A stretch of 64,000 nucleotides of DNA from Hymenobacter sp. GOD-10R (GTDB lineage Bacteria; Bacteroidota; Bacteroidia; Cytophagales; Hymenobacteraceae): the NCBI RefSeq assembly GCF_035609205.1, contig NZ_CP141184.1, positions 2,074,501 through 2,138,500 of the forward strand, given 5' to 3'. The position numbers were made by a program, and so were the translations under genes. How positions within the stretch are numbered: the first letter of the stretch is position 1; the number at the start of each line of letters is the position of its first letter. Of this stretch, positions 1 to 8,401 are shown one piece after another. The notes under the pieces are model-generated. The model was not told the DNA's origin. It ran no database searches and worked only from the letters and a program-made list of their open reading frames with translations.

Positions 1-1748
1 CCGGGCGCGTTGAAGGAGCCCGCTTGGCCTAGGTTGTAAAACGACTGGGACTCCGCCGAAACCGCGTTTACATCAATAAAAGACGTCTCGTAGTTGTCGC
101 GCTGAACAGAGTGCAGAGCCGTAATACCTAGGTTATGTACCCCGTTGAACTTCTTATTATAAGTTAAGATGTTCTCTACCGTGTAGTTGAAGCGCTGTCC
201 GTTTTCGACGCGCGCCGTAGGAGCCCCTAGACGACGAGCGTTCGTAAACGTGCCCGTAAAGCGTCCGAAGCGCTGGTTCGTGAAGTCAGGCCCAAAGTTG
301 ACGCGGTACTTCAAACCATCGGCGATTTTCCACTCGCCGTAGATGCTGTTGAAAATGCGGACTGTTTTGGTTTGTGCGATGTTGGCGCCCGGCACTACTT
401 CTGCTGCTGGGTTGGAGCGCAGGCCATCAGGCGTAGGCAGGAATATTAGGTTGCCGTTGTCATCATACGGCTTGCCGAGTGGGTTTTCCGACAAAGCCCC
501 GCCAAACGGGTGGAAGCCACGGGCCGTGTAGTTGGGATTGGGAAAGCCATCAAAGCTAGGGTTGTTGATTGGGCTGTCGGAGCCATTGTTGAGGCTGTAA
601 ACTCCAAACGTAGACGTGCCCACCCGGATACGGTCGTTGATCTGATGGTCGAGGTTGACGCGGAAAGTAAAGCGGGTGAAGTCGGTCTGCTTCAAAATCC
701 CCTTTTCCTTGAAGTAGTTACCGGAAACCGAGAATTGCGTCTTTTCACTGCCGCCTTGCATACCCACTTGGTGGCTCTGAATAGAGCCTGTGCGCAGGAG
801 CATGGATTGGTAATCAGTGCTGCGGTTGTTGGCAATGCCATCTAGCTCAATGGCTGTGAAGGTTTTCTGGTCTGAGGCCGTCGGGTTGCTGTCGTCATAG
901 ATGCCGGCGGTCCGATAGGCTTCGCGCTTATACTCGGCAAACTGAGGGCCGGTCATGACGTCGACTTTACCAAGTGCTTGTGAGAAGCCGCCATAGCCGT
1001 CGTAGCTCACCACGGTCTTGCCGGCCTTACCGCGCTTGGTGGTCACGAGCACTACCCCGTTAGCGCCGCGCGACCCATAAATACCGGTAGCGGAGGCGTC
1101 TTTCAGGACTTCTAGGGAAGCAATATCCTGGGGGTTGATGTCGTCGATGCCACCAGCCACTGGAATGCCATCTACCACATACAGCGGGTCGTTCGAGGCG
1201 TTGATCGAGCGCCGGCCGCGGATACGTACTGTCACGCCACCGCCCGGTTCACTGCCCGACTGAATAACGTCGACACCAGCCGCGCGGCCCTGTAGCGCCT
1301 GACGGGCATTGGTGAGTGGCTGCTCCGCAATTTCCTTAGACGTAACCGAGGAAATGGCGCCCGTAGTCTGGCTTTTCTTCTGCGTGCCATAGCCCACGAC
1401 GATTACATCACCTAGGGCTTTCACGTCTTCTTTCATGGAGATGTTAATCTGCCGGCGGTTGCCAATGCTGACGGTTTGCGCCGACATGCCAATGGAGGAA
1501 AATACCAACGAGCTAGCTCCAGCGGGCACTTTCACCGTGTATTTACCGTCGCCATCGGAACTGGTGCCCGAGGTCGTGCCTTTCACCTGCACCGTCACGC
1601 CGGGTAGTCCGCTGCCTTTTTCGTCCGTGACCCGGCCACTGATTTCGGTTGTGGCTTGTTGCGCCCACGCTCTGGGGAGAGTGAGGGTTAGCAACAAGAT
1701 TAGCAATAGCGTCACTTGCCGCAAGTGACCAGAGTAGAGTACCATCAT
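1..1748 (-). CDS. SusC-like TonB-dependent outer-membrane receptor (3' end beyond window)
   Basis: This is the N-terminal part, about 580 residues, of an outer-membrane glycan importer read leftward; its C-terminal barrel lies outside the window. The reverse strand starts at a double ATG (1748 or 1745) and encodes a hydrophobic signal peptide ending in an AWAQQ-type cleavage site. A carboxypeptidase-regulatory-like beta-sandwich follows (ISGRVTDEKGSGLPGVTV), then a TonB-box-like segment, then the plug with the SusC hallmarks VVGYGTQKK, LEVLKDASATGIYGSRGANGV and VTTKRGK. SusC proteins normally work with a SusD lipoprotein; any partner would lie to the left and cannot be seen. A LacI-type palindrome lies about 190 bp upstream, in the region shared with the divergent apbE gene. 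Family assignment is firm; the substrate is unknown. Confidence 0.93.
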   Translation of the reverse strand, partial: MMVLYSGHLRQVTLLLILLLTLTLPRAWAQQATTEISGRVTDEKGSGLPGVTVQVKGTTSGTSSDGDGKYTVKVPAGASSLVFSSIGMSAQTVSIGNRRQINISMKEDVKALGDVIVVGYGTQKKSQTTGAISSVTSKEIAEQPLTNARQALQGRAAGVDVIQSGSEPGGGVTVRIRGRRSINASNDPLYVVDGIPVAGGIDDINPQDIASLEVLKDASATGIYGSRGANGVVLVTTKRGKAGKTVVSYDGYGGFSQALGKVDVMTGPQFAEYKREAYRTAGIYDDSNPTASDQKTFTAIELDGIANNRSTDYQSMLLRTGSIQSHQVGMQGGSEKTQFSVSGNYFKEKGILKQTDFTRFTFRVNLDHQINDRIRVGTSTFGVYSLNNGSDSPINNPSFDGFPNPNYTARGFHPFGGALSENPLGKPYDDNGNLIFLPTPDGLRSNPAAEVVPGANIAQTKTVRIFNSIYGEWKIADGLKYRVNFGPDFTNQRFGRFTGTFTNARRLGAPTARVENGQRFNYTVENILTYNKKFNGVHNLGITALHSVQRDNYETSFIDVNAVSAESQSFYNLGQAGSFNAP

Positions 1749-1938
1749 ATGCAGAGAAAAGAATTGGTGGGAAAAAGAGATGTATATCTGTGACTATGGG
1801 GGACATAGCCAATTCTTCAAAAGCCACTTAACTCTGGGACAATGTTTCTACCTAGATCTGCAACTAATGTGTAGCAACAGCGTATTTGCGCGGCGAGAAC
1901 AAGTCGTTTATGTCAAAGGTAATTTTTAGTTTGATTTC

Positions 1939-1962
1939 GCAAACGTTTCCGCTAACGTTTGC
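1939..1962. promoter_or_regulatory. LacI-type operator palindrome in divergent promoter region
   Basis: Inverted repeat GCAAACGTT (1939-1947), six-base spacer, AACGTTTGC (1954-1962). Each arm contains an AACGTT core like those bound by LacI/GalR-family regulators. It is the clearest structure between the leftward SusC gene and the rightward apbE gene (gap 1749-2026). Twelve bases to its right lies TAAATTTTG (1975-1983), which resembles the Bacteroidota -7 box, so a protein bound here would overlap the -33 region of the apbE promoter. A similar palindrome lies at 44543-44565 before the pectin locus. No LacI-family gene is visible in the window. Confidence 0.6.
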
Positions 1963-2026
1963 AAGAAATTATTATAAATTTTGCATAATTGTCTTCGGGA
2001 AAGCTAAGATTCTATAGTTCAGTAAT

Positions 2027-3031
2027 ATGTTGTACACGCTACTGCTTTTTTTAGGCTATAGCCTTTTTTCGCCTAAGCAAGCTGTTAAGCAAGTCTACCA
2101 CCTCGACGGATATGCGCAAGGCACCACGTACAGTATTACTTACTACGCCACCGATAGTACTATTACGCGGCAGCGCATAAGCCAAAAGCTAGCTGAAATA
2201 GATGCTTCGCTCTCCCTGTATGTTCCGCAGTCTTTGATCAATCAATTTAACCATGCCACCAGAGGCGTAGTAGCCGACCAGCACCTGCGCCTAGTAGTAC
2301 ACAAGGCTTTGCAGGTGTACCGAGACACGGATGGACATTTCGACGCTACAGTCGAACCTCTGGTGCGTGCCTGGGGGTTTGGAGCGCAACACGTAGAAGC
2401 GCCACCGGCACCTGCCACAATCCAAGCGCTACTGCTACAAGTGGGTTCCGACAAGATTCACCTGCGCGGCGATTCATTGGTGAAAGACCAGCCGGGCGTG
2501 CATCTCGACCTGAACGGCATTGCCCAGGGATACACCGTGGACGTGCTAGCTGAGCTTTTGGAACAGCAGCACATCCACGATTACTTGGTAGAGCTAGGTG
2601 GCGAAATCCGGGTGCGCGGCCGCAAGTGGCCTAGCGGCGAACCAATGCGCATTGGCATCGAACGGCCCGACACCACCGATTTGCCCGGCGCTGGTATGCG
2701 GCAGATTATCCGGCTGCCTGCAGGCGGGGTAACGACCTCTGGAAACTACCGCAAGTTCAAGCAATGGGGCTCAGTGAAAAGTGCGCACCTTATCAACCCT
2801 AAAACGGGTTATGCCTTTCAAAACGAAATGGTAAGTGTTACCGTGATAGCACGCGACGCCATGACTGCCGATGCTTATGATAACGCATTGATGGGCATGG
2901 GTTTAACAAAAGCGTTAACTTTCCTGAAACGTCACCGCGACTTACAAGCCTATCTGATCTACCAGCGCCCTGATGGCGCTATGGCTGATACTTCTACGCT
3001 AGGATTTCAAAAGCTAATCGTTCAACAATAA
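2027..3031 (+). CDS. apbE: ApbE-family FAD:protein FMN transferase
   Basis: The 334-residue protein belongs to the ApbE family, which uses FAD to attach FMN covalently to a Thr or Ser of exported redox proteins. Visible family signatures are DLNGIAQGYTVD (D161 onward, the counterpart of the GIAKGYAVD region), VELGGEIRVRGRKW, a TTSGNYRKF segment, and the C-terminal metal-site segment with TADA (T280-A283). The N-terminus is one hydrophobic segment without a lipobox cysteine, so the protein is probably membrane-anchored facing the periplasm. Its stop overlaps the next start (TAATG at 3029-3033), implying translational coupling with the Tat-exported oxidoreductase. That downstream protein contains a consensus ApbE target motif and is the obvious candidate substrate. 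Family call is strong; the partner is inferred. Confidence 0.92.
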   Translation: MLYTLLLFLGYSLFSPKQAVKQVYHLDGYAQGTTYSITYYATDSTITRQRISQKLAEIDASLSLYVPQSLINQFNHATRGVVADQHLRLVVHKALQVYRDTDGHFDATVEPLVRAWGFGAQHVEAPPAPATIQALLLQVGSDKIHLRGDSLVKDQPGVHLDLNGIAQGYTVDVLAELLEQQHIHDYLVELGGEIRVRGRKWPSGEPMRIGIERPDTTDLPGAGMRQIIRLPAGGVTTSGNYRKFKQWGSVKSAHLINPKTGYAFQNEMVSVTVIARDAMTADAYDNALMGMGLTKALTFLKRHRDLQAYLIYQRPDGAMADTSTLGFQKLIVQQ

Positions 3032-4248
3032 TGGACTTTCCAAGACGAGACTTTCTCAAGAAAACGGGACTGCTAACCAGTAGTCTGCTGCTCGATAGCG
3101 GGCTAATGAATGCCATAGCAGCACCTGCCGCTGGTAAGCTGCGCATCGCGGTTATTGGCTGCGGCGACCGGGGCACGGGGCTCTTGAAGATCCTGCAAGA
3201 CCTAACCGACAAGTTTGAGGTAGCAGGCCTGTGCGACGAACTGCCCTTCCGTTTGCGCGACGCGCAGAAGATAGGAGGGACGAACAAGGCCAAAGCCTAC
3301 TCCGACTATCGTGCCCTGCTCGACAACAAAGCCATCGACGCCGTCATTATTTCGGTGCCGCTGAATATGCACTTTCAAGTAGCGAAAGATGCTCTGATGG
3401 CCGGCAAGCAGGTGTACTTGGAAAAAACCATGACCTACAACATCCCGCAGGCCATGGAGTTGGTGCAGCTAGCGCAGCGGCGTCCAAACCAGATTTTGCA
3501 AGTAGGGCACCAGTACCGGTACTCACCGCTATATTACCGCGTTAAGGAGATGATTAAGCAGGGCTACCTAGGGAAGGTGACCCAAATCGACTGCCGCTGG
3601 GACCGGAATGGCAGCTGGCGGCGCCCAGTCCCAGAACCTAGCTTGGAGCGCAAAATCAACTGGCGCATGTACCGCGAGTACTCCGGGGGGCTAGCCGCCG
3701 AGTTACTCTCGCACCAAATGGACTTTATCAACTGGGCCTTCGAAACCCACGCTGATGAAGTATTCGGCACCGGGGGCATTGATTTCTACAAAGACGGCCG
3801 CGAAACCTACGACAACGTGCAGGTGATGGTGCGCTATACCAATGAAGGCATGGTAGGCAACTTTGGCGCGACCTGCGGCAATGCGCGTGATGGCTACCTA
3901 TTTAAGCTGAAAGGCACAAAAGGCACCATCTCACTGCTGGTCGACGAAGGCGTGTACTACCCCGAAAAGGAAACGCTGAAGGAGTATGGCACGGTGGACG
4001 GCGTAACCGGCGCCACCAAAATTACTTGGGACAAAAACGGCGGTATCCCCATCACGACCGGTGTGGAGCCGCTGAAAGATGGGTCGTGGTACGCGCTCAG
4101 CGACTTCTACCGAGCCGTAAACGAGAAGAAGCTTCCCGATTCGAACGTATTCACCGGTGCGCGGGCCGCTTGCACGGTGCACCTAGCGAACCAAGCCATC
4201 TACAACCACACTATTGAGAAATGGCAGCCTGAGTACAACTTTACCTAG
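3031..4248 (+). CDS. Tat-exported Gfo/Idh/MocA oxidoreductase with an ApbE-type flavinylation motif
   Basis: The 405-residue protein is a member of the Gfo/Idh/MocA sugar and polyol oxidoreductases. It begins with a twin-arginine signal (R5-R6 in PRRDFLKK), then a Rossmann fold with glycine motif GCGDRG from G43. The usual EKP motif reads EKT (E131-T133), and the likely catalytic histidine is H228 in LLSHQMD. The C-terminal sheet domain contains D323-G-V-T-G-A-T329, which matches the D-G-x-x(S/T)-G-A-T consensus where ApbE transferases attach FMN to the last Thr. The gene is translationally coupled to apbE. Tat export is known for proteins that fold around a bound cofactor before transport. 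It may therefore be a periplasmic sugar oxidoreductase with covalent FMN, with or without tightly bound NAD(P); this is inference. Confidence 0.9.
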   Translation: MDFPRRDFLKKTGLLTSSLLLDSGLMNAIAAPAAGKLRIAVIGCGDRGTGLLKILQDLTDKFEVAGLCDELPFRLRDAQKIGGTNKAKAYSDYRALLDNKAIDAVIISVPLNMHFQVAKDALMAGKQVYLEKTMTYNIPQAMELVQLAQRRPNQILQVGHQYRYSPLYYRVKEMIKQGYLGKVTQIDCRWDRNGSWRRPVPEPSLERKINWRMYREYSGGLAAELLSHQMDFINWAFETHADEVFGTGGIDFYKDGRETYDNVQVMVRYTNEGMVGNFGATCGNARDGYLFKLKGTKGTISLLVDEGVYYPEKETLKEYGTVDGVTGATKITWDKNGGIPITTGVEPLKDGSWYALSDFYRAVNEKKLPDSNVFTGARAACTVHLANQAIYNHTIEKWQPEYNFT

Positions 4249-4255
4249 GCCTAAA

Positions 4256-4370
4256 CGCCCCGGTCCGACGCCCAAGCGCCCGACCGGTATCGTTGAACGA
4301 GCCATCACAACCATGATGTGCAAACGTCAGCAACGATACCGGTCGGACGCTTGGGCGTCGGACCGGGGCG
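4256..4370. terminator. Long (40-bp stem) inverted repeat between convergent genes
   Basis: Arms 4256-4295 and 4331-4370 are complementary at 39 of 40 positions, with a 35-base loop. The repeat starts 8 bases after the oxidoreductase stop and ends 19 bases before the stop of the convergent NIPSNAP gene, so it could serve both as a terminator. A 40-bp GC-rich stem is longer than a typical intrinsic terminator, so it may instead be a palindromic repeat element. A short T-rich stretch (ATTTTATTTG) follows on the plus strand. Confidence 0.7.
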
Positions 4371-4389
4371 ATTTTATTTGATCTGGTCC

Positions 4390-5196
4390 TTAGATATCGG
4401 AGTAAGTAGCGGGGTGCAGCAGGTACACATCCATGTGCTGCATGTTATTCGCGTACTCGGGCATCGCTTTCATCTTTGCCCATTCGGGATCAGCACCGAA
4501 GGTCTTCCAGTGGGCTTCCTGCTCGGCTTTGTTTTCGAAGGCAGATATATACATCAAGTTGGGCATCTTGTTGCCAGATACCACCTGCCCGCAGAAAATA
4601 GTGTTGAAGTTCAGGCGCTTGAAGATGCCTAGCTCCCCATTGTTGAACTGTGCTACCTTGTTCTGGTGCAGCTTTTCGGAGGCGCTTTCGTAGCTGCGCA
4701 ACTCATATACTCGTTCCGCCGGGCCCGATTTCAGCGCTGGCATGTGAAGGGTAGGTAGGCCCGTGAAAGCTAGCATCGATATGCCCTCCAAGCGGCTGTA
4801 CACAGGTTTGTCGAAGGCAGCATTTAGGTAGTCCTGCGCGGCCGTTTGGTACTGCTTGTCTTTCTCTAAGTCAGCGTCAAGTTTCAGATACTGGTCTGCG
4901 GAAGTACACGGAACAAAAACGAAAACGAGCTGCTCGGCTGGAGTAGGTGCGTTTGCATCAGTGCTAGCAATGGGCTTAAAGACGCCGACTTTGCTGATGC
5001 CGGCCCGGTGCAGCGCTGGTACATACGCTTGCTGGAGGTAGTTGTCGAGGCGCTGCTCCTGCTCCTTGGTTTGCAGATGATAAATCTTGAGTTGGTAGAA
5101 GTCGCGCTTCGGGGCCGCGGCAGTGCCGACCAAGGGGCCACTTAGTCCGAGCAGGACGAGCGAAAGAATAAGCAGCGTAGATTTCAGGTGCTTCAT
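4390..5196 (-). CDS. Exported NIPSNAP-family protein
   Basis: The protein has about 268 residues when started at the ATG at 5196, which places a good signal peptide first (MKHLKSTLLILSLVLLGLSG). The frame is open further upstream to 5289, but that extension lacks a sensible signal. Two ferredoxin-like NIPSNAP repeats are visible: FYQLKIYHLQTKEQEQRLDNY with VGVFK, and VYELRSYES with FNNGELGIFKRLNFNTIFCG and MYISAFENKAEQEAHW. Such proteins are common beside sugar oxidoreductases in Bacteroidota, but their activity is not established. It is convergent with the Gfo/Idh/MocA gene. Confidence 0.88.
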   Translation of the reverse strand: MKHLKSTLLILSLVLLGLSGPLVGTAAAPKRDFYQLKIYHLQTKEQEQRLDNYLQQAYVPALHRAGISKVGVFKPIASTDANAPTPAEQLVFVFVPCTSADQYLKLDADLEKDKQYQTAAQDYLNAAFDKPVYSRLEGISMLAFTGLPTLHMPALKSGPAERVYELRSYESASEKLHQNKVAQFNNGELGIFKRLNFNTIFCGQVVSGNKMPNLMYISAFENKAEQEAHWKTFGADPEWAKMKAMPEYANNMQHMDVYLLHPATYSDI

Positions 5197-5516
5197 AGCA
5201 TTTATTGGGTTAGGTGAGTTTGGGTGCGACGTTGCGAAAAGTGTACGCGCCAGCAAGGCAAGCCAGGAGTTCACTTCGGAAAAGCTCATATCACAATCGA
5301 TTGCATCGATTTTTCCTAGCTTTAAGCCTCTAGTTTACGGCTAAAACGATTGCGGAAGCAAGGATGGCAGCTACTTTAGGGCAGTACTCGGAGGTTTTCT
5401 GCGATACTATTGGGTAGCACAAGGGCAGTAAGTGGTGGCGTTCTTTCCCGACAGGTTGCCCCACGACCTAGCTAGGTAATAGAAGCAGAGGACTTGACTT
5501 TCACTATTGTCAACGA

Positions 5517-8219
5517 ATGAAAAGATCCTTAATCGTTCTGTCGATGCTCGCGCTGACGGGCGGAATCCAAAGCCAAAACCAACCACACAAGTCTGGTCCA
5601 AATGCACCGCTTACGGCTGCTGATCAAGAAGCCGACTTGCCTTTCCAGAACCCTGACCTGCCCATCGATCAGCGGGTAGACGACTTGGTAGGCCGCCTGA
5701 CGCTACCCGAAAAGGTGTCGCAGATGCTGAACGCCTCACCAGCCATCGACCGGCTGGGTATTCCGGCTTACAACTGGTGGAATGAGGCCCTGCATGGCGT
5801 GGCCCGCACCAGCATGAAGACGACTGTCTTCCCGCAGGCCATCGGCATGGCAGCGACTTTCGACAAGGCGGCCATGCTGCAAATGGCCACCATCACCTCC
5901 GATGAAGCGAGGGCCGTGCACCAGGAGTATGTGCGCCGCGGGGAGCGAGGCATTTATCAGGGTCTGACCTTTTGGACGCCCAACATCAACATCTTCCGCG
6001 ACCCGCGCTGGGGTCGGGGCCAGGAAACGTACGGCGAAGACCCGTACCTAACCGGGCAGCTAGGTTCGGCGCTGGTCAAAGGCTTTCAGGGGGATGATCC
6101 GAAATACCTGAAGATTACAGCCTGCGCCAAGCACTTTGCCGTGCACAGCGGCCCCGAACCCTCGCGCCACGAGTTCAACGCCCAGATCAGCGACTACGAT
6201 TTGTGGGATACGTACTTGCCTGCTTTCCGCGACCTGATTGTGGATGCGAAAGTGGCCGGCGTGATGTGCGCCTACAACGCCTACGCCAGTCAGCCCTGCT
6301 GCGGCAGCGACAAGCTGATGAACGACATCCTGTACAGTAAGTGGAAGTTCAAGGGCTACGTCACCTCCGACTGCGACGGCCTGAACGACTTCTGGCAGCA
6401 TCACAAAACGGACCCCGATGCGGCCACGGCCGCCGCAAATGCCGTGTTGCACGGCACCGATATTGAATGTGCTACCGGTAAGTTGTTCACGTACAATTCG
6501 CTGCTGGAATCAGTGCAGAAGAACCTGATAACTGAAAAGCAGCTGGATGTGTCGGTGAAGCGCCTCTACAAGATTCGCTTTCAGCTCGGTATGTTCGATC
6601 CGGTGGAGCGCGTGAAGTACGCTCAAATCCCAATGAGCGTGGTAGAAAGCAAGCCGCACCAGGAGCACGCACTCAAGATGGCGCACGAGTCCATTGTGCT
6701 GCTGAAGAACGACAAGAACACACTGCCGTTGCGCAAAGACATCAAGAAGATTGCCGTGCTAGGTCCGAACGCCAACAACGAAAGCGTGCAGCTCGGCAAC
6801 TACAATGGCTTCCCCACCGACATCATTACGCCGCTCGAAGGCATCAAAGCCAAAGTAGGGAAGAACACCGAAGTGACCTACATTCAAGGAGTTGACTACG
6901 CCAGCAACACCGTGTACGAAACCTTCGACATCAACAAGAACCTAGCGTACAACGGGCAAAAGGGTTTCCGGGCCGAGTACTTCAAGGGCACGAACCTGGA
7001 AGGGCAGCCAGTAGCCACGGTGATGGAGGCAGGGTTAGACCGTTACCTCCCCAACACGAAAATGGAAATTGTGAAGGGCTTACCTTCCGAGAACATCTCG
7101 GCGCGCTACGTCACGACGTTCACGCCAGAGAAGTCGGAGGAGCTAGCTCTGCAAATCACCGGCGACGACGGTTACCGCCTGTACGTAGACAACCGCGTGG
7201 TGATTGACAACTGGAACAGCCGCGGGGTATCAACTAACCAGTATATCATCAAAGTAACGGCGGGCCAGAAGATTGACGTTAAGATTGACTACTTCCAGGG
7301 CGTAAGCCGGTCCATTTTGAAGTTTACCGGCGCGCACGTCGTACCGATGAATGCGCAGAACATCCTGGCCCAAGTGAAGGACGCCGACGCTATTGTGTTC
7401 GTGGGCGGCATCTCACCTAGGTTGGAAGGCGAGGAAATGAAAGTGGACGTGGAAGGCTTCAGCGGTGGCGACCGGACGAGCATTGCCCTGCCGAAGGTGC
7501 AGACGGAACTCATGAAAGTGCTGCAATCTTCGGGCAAACCCGTGGTATTTGCCATGATGACGGGCAGCGCTATTGGGTGCCAATGGGAAGCGGCCAACTT
7601 ACCGGCCGTCCTCAACATTTGGTACGGTGGGCAAGCGGCCGGTACGGCCCTAGCTGATGTGCTCTTCGGCGACTACAACCCCAGTGGTCGTCTGCCGGTC
7701 ACGTTCTACAAGTCGGAAAGCCAATTGCCGGCCTTCGATAACTACAACATGGATGGCCGCACGTACCGCTATTTCAAGGATACGCCGCTGTTTCCCTTCG
7801 GTCATGGGCTGAGTTACACCTCCTTCAAGTACACCAACTTAAAGGTGGCGCCGAAGCCGCAAACAGGTAAACCTGTCAGCGTCAGCGTAGAAGTTCAGAA
7901 CACGGGTCAGCGCGCTGGCGACGAAGTAGTGCAGCTTTATGTGCGGCACCCCGACGCAAAAGGCCGCGTCGCACTTCACGCGCTAGAAGGTTTCCAGCGG
8001 GTGTCGCTGAAGCCTGGCGAAAAGAAGACCGTGCAGTTCTCGCTTACGCCTCGGCAACTATCCTTGCTCGATGCTAAAACTCAGCGTGTGGAGCAGCCCG
8101 GTCGCGTGCAACTGTTTGCCGGTGGCGGCCAGCCTCTTAGCCAAGACCTAGCTGCCGGCCGCGTGCTAAAAGCCGATGTGGCGCTAACGGGTGCCGCCGT
8201 GGTAGTTGATAAAGACTAG
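5517..8219 (+). CDS. Glycoside hydrolase family 3 enzyme with PA14 insertion
   Basis: This 900-residue exported enzyme is a beta-glycosidase of the GH3 family, closest in look to plant-like beta-xylosidases and beta-glucosidases. Domains in order: signal peptide; GH3 TIM barrel (about 60-380) with KHFAVHSGPEPSRHEF and the nucleophile motif VTSDCDGLND (D285); an alpha/beta sandwich starting near 400; a PA14 carbohydrate-binding insertion (about 478-605, FRAEYFKGTNLEGQP and GDDGYRLYVDNRVVIDNW); the rest of the sandwich with GGISPRLEGEEM, which may hold the acid/base Glu; and a C-terminal fibronectin-III-like domain (about 800-890). It is monocistronic as far as can be seen. The exact sugar cannot be read from sequence. 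Confidence 0.95.
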   Translation: MKRSLIVLSMLALTGGIQSQNQPHKSGPNAPLTAADQEADLPFQNPDLPIDQRVDDLVGRLTLPEKVSQMLNASPAIDRLGIPAYNWWNEALHGVARTSMKTTVFPQAIGMAATFDKAAMLQMATITSDEARAVHQEYVRRGERGIYQGLTFWTPNINIFRDPRWGRGQETYGEDPYLTGQLGSALVKGFQGDDPKYLKITACAKHFAVHSGPEPSRHEFNAQISDYDLWDTYLPAFRDLIVDAKVAGVMCAYNAYASQPCCGSDKLMNDILYSKWKFKGYVTSDCDGLNDFWQHHKTDPDAATAAANAVLHGTDIECATGKLFTYNSLLESVQKNLITEKQLDVSVKRLYKIRFQLGMFDPVERVKYAQIPMSVVESKPHQEHALKMAHESIVLLKNDKNTLPLRKDIKKIAVLGPNANNESVQLGNYNGFPTDIITPLEGIKAKVGKNTEVTYIQGVDYASNTVYETFDINKNLAYNGQKGFRAEYFKGTNLEGQPVATVMEAGLDRYLPNTKMEIVKGLPSENISARYVTTFTPEKSEELALQITGDDGYRLYVDNRVVIDNWNSRGVSTNQYIIKVTAGQKIDVKIDYFQGVSRSILKFTGAHVVPMNAQNILAQVKDADAIVFVGGISPRLEGEEMKVDVEGFSGGDRTSIALPKVQTELMKVLQSSGKPVVFAMMTGSAIGCQWEAANLPAVLNIWYGGQAAGTALADVLFGDYNPSGRLPVTFYKSESQLPAFDNYNMDGRTYRYFKDTPLFPFGHGLSYTSFKYTNLKVAPKPQTGKPVSVSVEVQNTGQRAGDEVVQLYVRHPDAKGRVALHALEGFQRVSLKPGEKKTVQFSLTPRQLSLLDAKTQRVEQPGRVQLFAGGGQPLSQDLAAGRVLKADVALTGAAVVVDKD

Positions 8220-8265
8220 AGCTAATTACTAGCTGCCCGAGCTAGGCTAGATCAGCTCCGCTCCT

Positions 8266-8344
8266 TGTCATCCTGAGCTTGCGAAGGACCTTATTACATT
8301 TGAACGAATCGTTGTTGCGTCGTTCTGGCGTGATAAGGTCCTTC
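8266..8344. repeat. Imperfect palindromic repeat with conserved TCCTGAGCTTG motif
   Basis: Arms GAAGGACCTTAT (8283-8294) and ATAAGGTCCTTC (8333-8344) are perfectly complementary. The left arm is preceded by TGTCATCCTGAGCTTGC. A related sequence, TCCTGCTAAGCTTGTCGAAGCATC, lies at 59936-59960 near another convergent gene pair, which suggests a dispersed repeat family rather than a one-off terminator. The repeat sits between the convergent GH3 and nitronate monooxygenase genes and could also end transcription. Confidence 0.55.
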
Positions 8345-8401
8345 CTTTGTCGGGGTGATGTGAACTGCCGCATTGTAGCAGTACCAGCTTCGAGCTATCG
8401 G

